Source: Candidatus Nitrosopumilus sp. (GTDB lineage Archaea; Thermoproteota; Nitrososphaeria; Nitrososphaerales; Nitrosopumilaceae). Taken from it: a stretch of 6,253 nt of DNA. The position numbers and the translations under genes are program-made. Shown here one piece after another: positions 1-4,924 of this stretch. Numbering within the stretch: position 1 is the first letter of the stretch; each line of letters begins with the position of its first letter. The stretch is from assembly GCA_029863665.1 (NCBI GenBank), contig JAOTUX010000065.1, positions 1 through 6,253 of the forward strand, in the 5' to 3' direction. The notes under the pieces are model-generated. The model was not told where the DNA came from, searched no databases, and worked only from the letters and a program-made list of their open reading frames with translations.

Positions 1-209
1 ATGGATTAGCCGAATTCTACGGAATTACAAGTGACGATGCTACAGAATACTTTAAACTTCATACTGAAGCCGACATCCGACATGCTGCATCCTGGAGAAA
101 TATCTTGGAAAAATCTTCCGTTGATTCTAATAATTTAATTGAGATTGCAGACAAGTCTATCTCTGCACAAAACCTGTTGCTTGATAGTTGTTATGAAGAA
201 TACTGTTAA
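1..209 (+). CDS. C-terminal part of a TenA/PqqC/CADD-like iron-containing oxidase
   Basis: This gene enters from the left edge; the first complete codon begins at base 3 and 68 residues are visible before the TAA. The fragment contains HTEADIRH (visible residues 20-27), an H-x3-D-x2-H pattern. In the heme-oxygenase-like diiron oxidase family (CADD and relatives) this pattern supplies three metal ligands from one late helix. The preceding YGIT..DATEYFKLH is also typical of the PqqC/CADD group, and the length after the motif fits the normal C-terminus. Family members oxidise small molecules with a dinuclear metal site; CADD-like ones make p-aminobenzoate, while classical TenA hydrolyses thiamine breakdown products without metal. 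The retained ligands argue for the metal-dependent branch. The substrate cannot be named, because the N-terminal helices carrying the other ligands lie outside the window. Family assignment is fairly sure, function is not. Confidence 0.78.
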   Translation, partial: GLAEFYGITSDDATEYFKLHTEADIRHAASWRNILEKSSVDSNNLIEIADKSISAQNLLLDSCYEEYC

Positions 210-220
210 TCTCATAACAT

Positions 221-228
221 TTTATACC
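221..228 (+). promoter_or_regulatory. TATA-like box of the tRNA gene
   Basis: TTTATACC lies in the 41-bp gap after the oxidase gene. The TTTATA core is centred about 27 bp before the first base of the tRNA, the spacing expected for an archaeal TATA box and a start at or just before the mature 5' end. It suggests the tRNA is transcribed separately from the upstream gene. Inferred from position and sequence only. Confidence 0.55.
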
Positions 229-250
229 TGAGAAAAATTTTATTTGCTTA

Positions 251-324
251 GGGCCCGTAACTCAGCTTGGTAGAGTAACCGGCTCATAACCGGTGAGCCA
301 AGGGATCGAAGCCCTTCGGGCCCA
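251..324 (+). tRNA. tRNA with CAT anticodon (tRNA-Ile2 or elongator tRNA-Met)
   Basis: A complete cloverleaf can be drawn: acceptor stem GGGCCCG (251-257) with CGGGCCC (317-323) and discriminator A324; D-stem ACTC (260-263) with GAGT (273-276); anticodon stem ACCGG (278-282) with CCGGT (290-294) around loop CTCATAA; five-base variable region; T-stem AAGGG (300-304) with CCCTT (312-316). The anticodon CAT is at 285-287. There is no intron, and CCA is not encoded. The first pair is G-C, not the A-U usual in archaeal initiators, so an initiator tRNA is unlikely. The GGGCCCG acceptor with A73 resembles archaeal isoleucine tRNAs, so this may be tRNA-Ile2, whose C34 is converted to agmatidine by TiaS so that it reads AUA. 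Elongator tRNA-Met remains possible. The T-loop reads ATCGAAG, with A rather than T at position 54. Confidence 0.95.
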
Positions 325-339
325 TCTTATTTCCATTAG

Positions 340-347
340 TTTTAAAA
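340..347 (+). promoter_or_regulatory. TATA-like box before the candidate C/D sRNA
   Basis: TTTTAAAA stands alone in the gap between the tRNA and pyrE. Its centre is about 25 bp before base 368-369, where the terminal stem of the candidate C/D sRNA begins. No protein start follows it on this strand. The spacing matches that of the boxes before other genes in this window. Its palindromic form means direction cannot be read from it alone. Confidence 0.4.
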
Positions 348-367
348 TGACCTACTCTGAAATTTAC

Positions 368-432
368 TGGCTGCAATGAAGAATCAGAGTTATATCTGAC
401 TGATGATTGAAAGGCATTTGTCTGAGCTGCCA
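368..432 (+). ncRNA. candidate C/D box sRNA (2'-O-methylation guide)
   Basis: The gap between the tRNA and the pyrE stop holds an ordered set of C/D elements: C box ATGAAGA (376-382, one change from RTGATGA), 13-nt spacer, D' box CTGA (396-399), C' box CTGATGA (400-406, one change), 15-nt spacer, D box CTGA (422-425). The flanks TGGCTGC (368-374) and GCTGCCA (426-432) pair in six of seven positions, forming the terminal stem expected beside the C/D kink-turn. A TATA-like box lies 25 bp upstream and a T-rich tract begins 20 bp downstream. In archaea such RNAs bind L7Ae, Nop5 and fibrillarin and direct 2'-O-methylation of rRNA or tRNA five bases from the D or D' box. Weak points are the imperfect C box, the absence of any D'-C' spacer, and guides slightly longer than the usual 12 nt. 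No rRNA target was recognised by eye. Confidence 0.42.
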
Positions 433-436
433 AAAC

Positions 437-1042
437 TCATTTGCCAATTTGATTTTTTACTTTTTCTAAAATACTATTATCTATAAGATTCTGTTCGTGT
501 AATGTTTCTGTGATTTGTAAAATATTCAAAATTGAATGCATCTTTACATCTAATTTTGACAAAGCTTCATCAGCTCCCTCCATTCTATTGATGATTACAT
601 ATGCATCTTTTACAGAAATATTAACATCTTTTAGTGATTTTATTGCATTTACAACTGAACCTCCCGTAGTAGCAACATCATCTATGATAATTGTTTTCAT
701 TCCATCATAGATTTTTCCTTCAACTGATTTTGATGTGCCATAATCTTTTGGTTTACTTCTAACATAGATTAGAGGTTTGATAGTTTCTGTTGCTAGTGCT
801 GATGCAATTATTAAACCTCCAGTTGGAACAGAAACAATAGAATCAAATTCATCTAACCCTATATTTTGTGTAATTTGATTTTCAAGATATTTTACCATTT
901 TTCTAAACTCATGAGGATAACTTGGCACTAATCTTAGATCTATATAGTATGAACTCTTTTTCCCACTAGCAAGAGTGAAGTCTCCAAATTTTATGATGCC
1001 CTTTTGATGCAAAAATATTGCAAATTCTTTTACAAATTCCAT
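437..1042 (-). CDS. pyrE: Orotate phosphoribosyltransferase
   Basis: PyrE joins orotate to PRPP to give orotidine 5'-phosphate, the fifth step of de novo UMP synthesis, in the cytoplasm. The 201-residue length is normal for a stand-alone enzyme. The PRPP-binding motif TIIIDDVATTGGSV is at residues 117-130, with the paired Asp121-Asp122 and the TTGG turn. FTLASGKKSSYYIDLR (22-37) is the usual N-terminal substrate segment. The flexible catalytic loop KDYGTSKSVEG (99-109) carries Tyr where bacterial enzymes have His, as human UMP synthase also does. Ser96 replaces a commonly basic position, though Lys97 is adjacent. The ATG at 1042 gives the standard N-terminus. An AT-rich box 21-28 bp upstream, with no Shine-Dalgarno sequence, suggests a leaderless message. 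No other pyr gene is adjacent; the gene stands alone, divergent from the LarA-like gene and convergent with the tRNA side. Confidence 0.97.
   Translation of the reverse strand: MEFVKEFAIFLHQKGIIKFGDFTLASGKKSSYYIDLRLVPSYPHEFRKMVKYLENQITQNIGLDEFDSIVSVPTGGLIIASALATETIKPLIYVRSKPKDYGTSKSVEGKIYDGMKTIIIDDVATTGGSVVNAIKSLKDVNISVKDAYVIINRMEGADEALSKLDVKMHSILNILQITETLHEQNLIDNSILEKVKNQIGK
453..465 (+). terminator. Possible oligo-T terminator for the tRNA/sRNA side
   Basis: TTTTTTACTTTTT on the + strand is the strongest T tract downstream of the tRNA and candidate sRNA. Archaeal RNA polymerase terminates at such tracts without needing a hairpin. It falls inside the antisense of the last codons of pyrE, so rightward transcripts would run about 20-30 bases into the pyrE end before stopping. 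Lys/Asn-rich coding on the other strand would produce the same tract, so the role is inferred. Confidence 0.28.
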
Positions 1043-1062
1043 ATCAAAATTAGCTACACTGG

Positions 1063-1071
1063 ATTTATTTT
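1063..1071. promoter_or_regulatory. Shared AT-rich promoter element between pyrE and the LarA-like gene
   Basis: ATTTATTTT in the 50-bp divergent gap is centred about 25 bp before the pyrE ATG (1042, minus strand) and about 26 bp before the LarA-like ATG (1093, plus strand). Both distances fit a TATA box followed by a leaderless start. No second box fits either gene as well, although TATTATG near 1079 could serve a pyrE transcript with a short leader. One element may therefore act in both directions, or two overlapping elements may be present. Confidence 0.4.
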
Positions 1072-1092
1072 GGTTTGTATTATGAATGAATT

Positions 1093-2175
1093 ATGCCTGA
1101 AATTTGGTTGAATTATGGTGGTACTGATGTTGTTTTGGATATAAAGGCAGAAAATCTAGAGCAAAAAATTGATTCTGATGGTAAAACTATAGATGATTCC
1201 AAAATTAATGAAAAACTTAACACACTTGATTTATCAAAACCCATGGAACTCGTAGTTTTACATAATTCCAAATCCATTCAAAAAATTGTTTCATCATTGT
1301 TTACTTTGTGTGAACAAAAATCAAAACCTTTTCCAAAAATTTTAACTGAAAAAAAAATTCTAAATCTAGTCAAAGCAGGATTGCCTGAAGGAATCTCAAT
1401 TAACGAATTTGATGATACTGATATTTCAAATTCAAATCTTGTATTTTTAGCCGAAATGGAATTTGATGGGATGTTTGGATATGAAACTATCTCAACTCGC
1501 CTAATCAAAAAATTTGGATTAGATTCTATGCTTTCAGCATATGCAAAAAGACATGGAAATTATCCTTCTCCTGGACAATATACTGAAAGTTTAGAAGAGG
1601 CAAAAAAATTCTCTAATAATTTTGAAATTCAAGGAATAGAAATAGTTGCAAATTCCCAGGGCATAATTGATTTTTCTATTGGTCATCCTTCAGAAACTTT
1701 ATCTGCCACAAAAATTTTAGAATCTCACTCAATCAAAGATGTAGGTCAACACAAAACAATGATAATTAGTACTGGTAAAGATGCAAGTAATGATAATTTT
1801 GGTAAGTCACTTTCTTCACTTTGGAATTGTTCAAATGCGATTAAAAAAGATGGTCTTGCTATTTTAGTGGCTGAATGTAAAAGTGGTCTAGGCTCTAATG
1901 CAATTCAACAATATGTTGAAGATAGATTAACTTTGGACCAATTACAAAATCCAACTAAATATATTGATGGAATGGAAGATTTGTTATTCCTTTCAGAAAT
2001 ACAAAAGAATTTTCAAATTGGTTTGGTTTCAATTCTTCCTGAATTTTATGCAAAGAAGCTTGATGTAATTTCTTTGCAGGGAATAAAGTACTCTATGGAT
2101 TATATTCTAAAAACACAAGGAATGCGACAAAAAGCCGTAGTTGTTACAGATGGTGCCAGAACCTTATTACGCTAA
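1093..2175 (+). CDS. Divergent LarA/DUF2088-like protein, probably not a nickel racemase
   Basis: This 360-residue soluble protein has no signal peptide or membrane segment. Its C-terminal half resembles LarA-type lactate racemases: KTMIISTGKD (221-230), then DNFGKSLSSLWNC (234-246) and DGLAILVAECKSGLG (253-267) match the usual pattern of a glycine-rich strand, an 'N..G...' helix and 'GG.I+..AEC.eG.G'. NYPSPG (156-161) and the segment 180-198 also fit. In the N-terminal half the family's GTHRP-type motif, and the His and Lys that hold the nickel pincer cofactor, cannot be found. The region 50-130 is shorter than in LarA and reads MELVVLHNSKS, then FDGMFGYET. Loss of catalysis or a changed ligand is inferred. 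The ATG at 1093 follows a TATA-like box by about 26 bp, suggesting leaderless translation. The 3' end overlaps the M50 protease gene by 9 bp. The resemblance was judged from memory of the family, so superfamily assignment is only moderately sure. Confidence 0.5.
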   Translation: MPEIWLNYGGTDVVLDIKAENLEQKIDSDGKTIDDSKINEKLNTLDLSKPMELVVLHNSKSIQKIVSSLFTLCEQKSKPFPKILTEKKILNLVKAGLPEGISINEFDDTDISNSNLVFLAEMEFDGMFGYETISTRLIKKFGLDSMLSAYAKRHGNYPSPGQYTESLEEAKKFSNNFEIQGIEIVANSQGIIDFSIGHPSETLSATKILESHSIKDVGQHKTMIISTGKDASNDNFGKSLSSLWNCSNAIKKDGLAILVAECKSGLGSNAIQQYVEDRLTLDQLQNPTKYIDGMEDLLFLSEIQKNFQIGLVSILPEFYAKKLDVISLQGIKYSMDYILKTQGMRQKAVVVTDGARTLLR

Positions 2176-3261
2176 AAGATTTACCGGTAAAGGAGCACAT
2201 AAGACTGCTAAACAAATTACCCCAACATATGCTATCTTTCTATTTCTTGTAAGTGGAGAAATATCGTCTAACGGATTTGCACTAGGATTTCTTGAACTTA
2301 GAGCAAGAATTAGTAATGCAAACATCCAAAATCCTAACAAAACTAAAATTCCTAAACTTCCATATGTTGCATATTTGTGCCATTTAGCACCTAGTAATGT
2401 TCTTGCCATGTGCCCTCCATCTAATTGAGATGCTGGAAGTAGATTCAGAAATGTTATCAAAAATCCAATCCATGAAGCCCACAATACTGGAGTATACAAC
2501 ACAAATTGTGATTCTTTCCCAAACGCAGATAATGCACCTTGAAATAGCAACGGATTCCCAAATGGCAACCCCATGATATTCCCACCATCTTCACTGAATT
2601 GTTGTACGTCTGTAGATTCTATAATTGGTAATGTATATGCACCATACAATGAAACTATAATTGCAATTACCAATCCTGCAATAGGGCCTGCAATAGCAAC
2701 ATCAAATAAAATTTCTCGATTAATTGTAAGTCCTTTTGACTGGATAATTGCACCAAAAGTTGGAACTAGTCCATATATTGGAATACCTGGAATAAAGTAT
2801 GGCCATGTTGTACTTAATTTATGATATCTAGATGCAATAAGATGTCCTAATTCATGTACTCCTAAAATTCCCAAAAGTGATAATGTGTATATCACTGCCA
2901 TCTCTAGAGGGTCTCCAATGTATGCAATGGTATTGAATTCTTCTGTTCTATAGTATCCATCAATCATGACAAAAGTAATTACAACTCCAAAGAGCACTCT
3001 TGGGATCCATGTTGACTTTAACCATTTCCTTTGCTTTCTAACTGGTAATTTCTGGATAATTATGTACTTGTTATTTTCTACATTCTCTAGCTTACAAACA
3101 TAATTCATAATTTCTAATGTTCTTGCCAATTCTTCAAATTTTGATTTAAATTCTAAATCTTCTATTCTAAATTCTAACGAAAATTCTGTTTTTGTAAAAT
3201 TACTAACTTGAAATATTGAATTTACTAATGAAATAACGTCTTCTTGTGATGATTCTTCCAC
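2167..3261 (-). CDS. Site-2 protease family intramembrane metalloprotease (M50, EGY1-like)
   Basis: This is a 364-residue zinc protease that cuts peptide bonds within the membrane. Residues 1-75 form a soluble N-terminal domain of the kind found in EGY1-like and archaeal members. Hydrophobic segments lie at about 87-100, 121-138, 186-206, 256-275, 297-322 and 343-359. The active-site HELGH (136-140) supplies two zinc histidines and the catalytic Glu137; the third ligand, Asp281, lies in NLLPASQLDGGH (273-284). FGAIIQSKGL (169-178) and NREILFDVAIAGP (181-193) are typical of the EGY1-type subgroup. Substrates are unknown; relatives release membrane-bound regulators or help membrane protein quality control. 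The first usable start is GTG at 3261. The frame stays open for 13 more codons to a TAA at 3301-3303 with no ATG, GTG or TTG, so the true start is uncertain. It diverges from ard1/rimI and overlaps the LarA-like gene at its 3' end. Confidence 0.93.
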   Translation of the reverse strand: MEESSQEDVISLVNSIFQVSNFTKTEFSLEFRIEDLEFKSKFEELARTLEIMNYVCKLENVENNKYIIIQKLPVRKQRKWLKSTWIPRVLFGVVITFVMIDGYYRTEEFNTIAYIGDPLEMAVIYTLSLLGILGVHELGHLIASRYHKLSTTWPYFIPGIPIYGLVPTFGAIIQSKGLTINREILFDVAIAGPIAGLVIAIIVSLYGAYTLPIIESTDVQQFSEDGGNIMGLPFGNPLLFQGALSAFGKESQFVLYTPVLWASWIGFLITFLNLLPASQLDGGHMARTLLGAKWHKYATYGSLGILVLLGFWMFALLILALSSRNPSANPLDDISPLTRNRKIAYVGVICLAVLCAPLPVNLLA

Positions 3262-3300
3262 ATTTTTAGGAATAAATTCTCCATTAAATGGTCTTTTGGT

Positions 3301-3315
3301 TTAAAATTAAATATT
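3301..3315. promoter_or_regulatory. AT-rich divergent promoter region, M50 protease / acetyltransferase
   Basis: TTAAAATTAAATATT is the most AT-rich stretch between the two divergent genes. TTAAATATT (3307-3315) is centred 25 bp before the acetyltransferase ATG at 3336, fitting a leaderless start. Read on the minus strand, the TTTAATTTT part would place a transcription start near 3282, about 20 bases before the GTG assigned to the protease. The directional assignment is inferred. Confidence 0.4.
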
Positions 3316-3335
3316 GATACTCATAATCATATAAC

Positions 3336-3833
3336 ATGCAAGTTATTCTTCGACAACTTGGAGATTGTAATATTAGACGAACAGAACCTAGCGATCTGAT
3401 TCCTGTAATGGAAATTAACTTGAAAACTCTTCCTGAACATTATTCTGATTATTTCTATGAAAGCTTACTTGCGGAACTTCCTGAAGCATTCATAGTTGCA
3501 GAAATTGGAGGTAAACATGTTGGTTATATTATGTGTAAAACTGAATATGGTTTTTCAAATTTTAAGAAATTGGGTTTTGTCAAAAAGGGTCATGTAGTAT
3601 CTATTGCAGTTCTTGATGATTATAGAAAAAAAGGTATTGGAAAAGCACTTGTTGAAGAATCAATCAATGGTGTGAAACTTCGAAAATGTGATGAATTTTA
3701 TCTTGAGGTAAGATGTAGCAATAATGATGCTGTCCGACTATATGAAAAACTTGGATTTGTAATTAGACAACAATTAAACGCGTACTATCGAGATGGTGAA
3801 GATGCATATCTTATGGCAATTGAATTAGATTAG
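3336..3833 (+). CDS. rimI: Ard1/RimI-type protein N-terminal acetyltransferase
   Basis: This 165-residue GNAT-fold enzyme transfers acetyl from acetyl-CoA to protein N-termini. It follows the archaeal Ard1 (Naa10-like) pattern closely: LPEHY (32-36), equivalent to the LPENY substrate loop of Ard1; YGFSNFKKLG (71-80); KGHVVSIAVLDDYRKKGIGKAL (84-105), which includes the acetyl-CoA pyrophosphate loop RKKGIG (97-102); EVRCSN (124-129); LYEKLGF (135-141); and YYRDGEDAYLM (150-160). In Sulfolobus the homologue acetylates many nascent proteins with Ser, Ala, Thr or Met-Glu ends, and Alba is a known substrate. Automatic pipelines often call such proteins RimI, but the motifs fit broad-specificity archaeal Ard1 better than the S18-specific bacterial enzyme. 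The ATG at 3336 lies 25 bp after a TATA-like box with no Shine-Dalgarno sequence. It diverges from the M50 protease gene and is followed 38 bp later by a small membrane-protein gene with its own likely promoter. Confidence 0.94.
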   Translation: MQVILRQLGDCNIRRTEPSDLIPVMEINLKTLPEHYSDYFYESLLAELPEAFIVAEIGGKHVGYIMCKTEYGFSNFKKLGFVKKGHVVSIAVLDDYRKKGIGKALVEESINGVKLRKCDEFYLEVRCSNNDAVRLYEKLGFVIRQQLNAYYRDGEDAYLMAIELD

Positions 3834-3841
3834 TTCAAACC

Positions 3842-3849
3842 AATAAATA
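3842..3849 (+). promoter_or_regulatory. TATA-like box of the small membrane protein gene
   Basis: AATAAATA in the 38-bp gap after the acetyltransferase gene spans 23-30 bp before the ATG at 3872. This is the distance seen before other genes here and suggests a separate leaderless transcript rather than simple read-through. Confidence 0.4.
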
Positions 3850-3871
3850 ACTCACAAAAAAATTCTACATT

Positions 3872-4081
3872 ATGGACAAACGTAAAGGAATGGGAATTAC
3901 TATTTTTGTCCTTTGTATTGGTGGGTTTTTTCTTTATGCATATTTGTTAATGCTCTCTGAATGGAGTCCTATTGTATTGCAGTTGTCTGTATTGATGATT
4001 GCAGGAGGAATACTTGGAGTTGTTGCATGGATTGGATATGTTATGGCAACAACAAAACCTTCACCTGCATCAATCACATAA
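3872..4081 (+). CDS. Small two-helix membrane protein of unknown function
   Basis: A 69-residue protein that I do not recognise as a named family. The N-terminus MDKRKG is basic and is followed by a hydrophobic segment at about 8-28, a short polar turn SEWSP (29-33), and a second glycine-containing hydrophobic segment at about 34-59. The tail TTKPSPASIT is short and hydrophilic. The positive N-terminus suggests both ends face the cytoplasm with a short external hairpin. Clean reading frame, a well-placed TATA-like box, a compact fit between neighbours (6 bp before the convergent Trm5-family stop) and typical membrane-protein composition support a real gene. Possible roles include a small subunit or stabiliser of a larger membrane complex, but nothing next to it identifies a partner. 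Linkage to the acetyltransferase may be only positional. Confidence 0.78.
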   Translation: MDKRKGMGITIFVLCIGGFFLYAYLLMLSEWSPIVLQLSVLMIAGGILGVVAWIGYVMATTKPSPASIT

Positions 4082-4087
4082 GATGAT

Positions 4088-4924
4088 TTATTTGGAAATC
4101 TTTACGTCCACTACTGTTTGATAATATCTTGGACCTACAGCTCTAACAATTTTTGAATCTAAAATTTCTGACCGTACTGGTGTAACTTGAAGATAATGCT
4201 CCTCTGAAAGTTTACTTGCATTTGATTTTTTATCTGCATGAATATGTGAATAATAATGGATTATGCCTCCATCTTTTGTTGTATTGATTGCAGACTCTAA
4301 AAACTCATCAGATCTTTCAGGTAATAACATTAATGTTCTATCTGATTTATCCATTAGTTTTTCTTTGATAATTTTTGCAGCATCTCCATTAATTGAAATT
4401 ACTTCTCCAGCAAGCTTGTTTAATTTAGTATTCTCTTCACAGAGATTTGATGCAATTGGATTGATATCTAAACTATAAACAGTACATTTCTTCCTTTTTG
4501 CAGCCATTATGGAGAACATTCCCACCCCTGCAAACATATTTGTCATAATTTCACCATCCTGAATCAAATTTGCGATTCTTTCCCTTTCCGTAGACAGCCT
4601 AGGAGAAAAAAATGCATTTTCAACATCCACAATGAATCTGCATCCAAACTCTTTGTATTCTGTCCTAGTATTGTCTTCTCCTGCAAGAATCTCCAGATTT
4701 CTTGTACGGAAATCTCCTTCTACTGCTGATGCTTGATAAAATACACTTTTAGCAATTTTTACCTCGTCAAGCAAAGTTTTTCCAATAATTCTTTTCTTTG
4801 ATAAAAGAGATTCTGGAATCCTTACAATGATTATACTTCCAATCTGATCAAATGCCGAAATTAATTCATCACTTTCTTTTAATGTGAGAATATTCTCTAA
4901 TGTTTTTTTTAACATCCGAGTCAT
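4088..4924 (-). CDS. trm5: Trm5-family tRNA (guanine37-N1)-methyltransferase, short form
   Basis: Trm5 methylates N1 of G37, beside the anticodon, using S-adenosylmethionine; m1G37 prevents frameshifting. Family signatures in order: VEGDFRTRNLEILAGEDNT (68-86), VENAFFSPRLSTERERIA (101-118), SAM-binding NMFAGVGMFSI (129-139), SLDINPIA (151-158) with Asp153, LLPERSDEF (200-208), and GGIIHYY (219-225). Aligned by memory with Methanocaldococcus jannaschii Trm5, catalytic Arg145 and Glu185 correspond to Arg73 and Glu113. Asn265 of the NLP motif corresponds to Leu200. At 278 residues against 336 it begins near M. jannaschii residue 75 and lacks the N-terminal D1 domain that contacts the tRNA elbow. 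The ATG overlaps the ABCE1 stop as ATGA, so the two are co-transcribed and probably translationally coupled. M4 is an alternative start. It could instead be a related family member acting on G37 derivatives (Taw22-like) or on another base. Confidence 0.85.
   Translation of the reverse strand: MTRMLKKTLENILTLKESDELISAFDQIGSIIIVRIPESLLSKKRIIGKTLLDEVKIAKSVFYQASAVEGDFRTRNLEILAGEDNTRTEYKEFGCRFIVDVENAFFSPRLSTERERIANLIQDGEIMTNMFAGVGMFSIMAAKRKKCTVYSLDINPIASNLCEENTKLNKLAGEVISINGDAAKIIKEKLMDKSDRTLMLLPERSDEFLESAINTTKDGGIIHYYSHIHADKKSNASKLSEEHYLQVTPVRSEILDSKIVRAVGPRYYQTVVDVKISK

Noticed and set aside
258..263. Six-base match between the predicted D' target of the candidate sRNA and the neighbouring tRNA (TAACTC)
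   Set aside because: Six bases is too short for a guide duplex, and the flanking bases do not pair.
251..324. Initiator tRNA-Met
   Set aside because: The first pair is G-C where archaeal initiators usually have A-U, and the anticodon stem lacks three consecutive G-C pairs in the initiator orientation (C29-G41 is reversed).
510..710. Open frame antisense to pyrE, and a similar one at 1278-1508 antisense to the LarA-like gene
   Set aside because: Both mirror real coding sequence and show only the hydrophobic or Ser-rich bias produced by reading an AT-rich gene backwards.
730..760. PyrE catalytic loop has Tyr instead of the His found in bacterial enzymes
   Set aside because: KDYGT also occurs in eukaryotic UMP synthase, so it is a normal variant and not a defect.
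2141..2428. 95-codon open frame on the + strand
   Set aside because: It is antisense to the conserved C-terminal part of the M50 protease, which has clear motifs, and it has no promoter or recognisable protein features.
3225..3263. Tiny minus-strand frame starting with the ATG at 3263 that overlaps the GTG of the protease (ATGTG), about 12 codons
   Set aside because: It is out of frame, short and without motifs. A uORF-like role is conceivable, but nothing supports it beyond the chance ATG.
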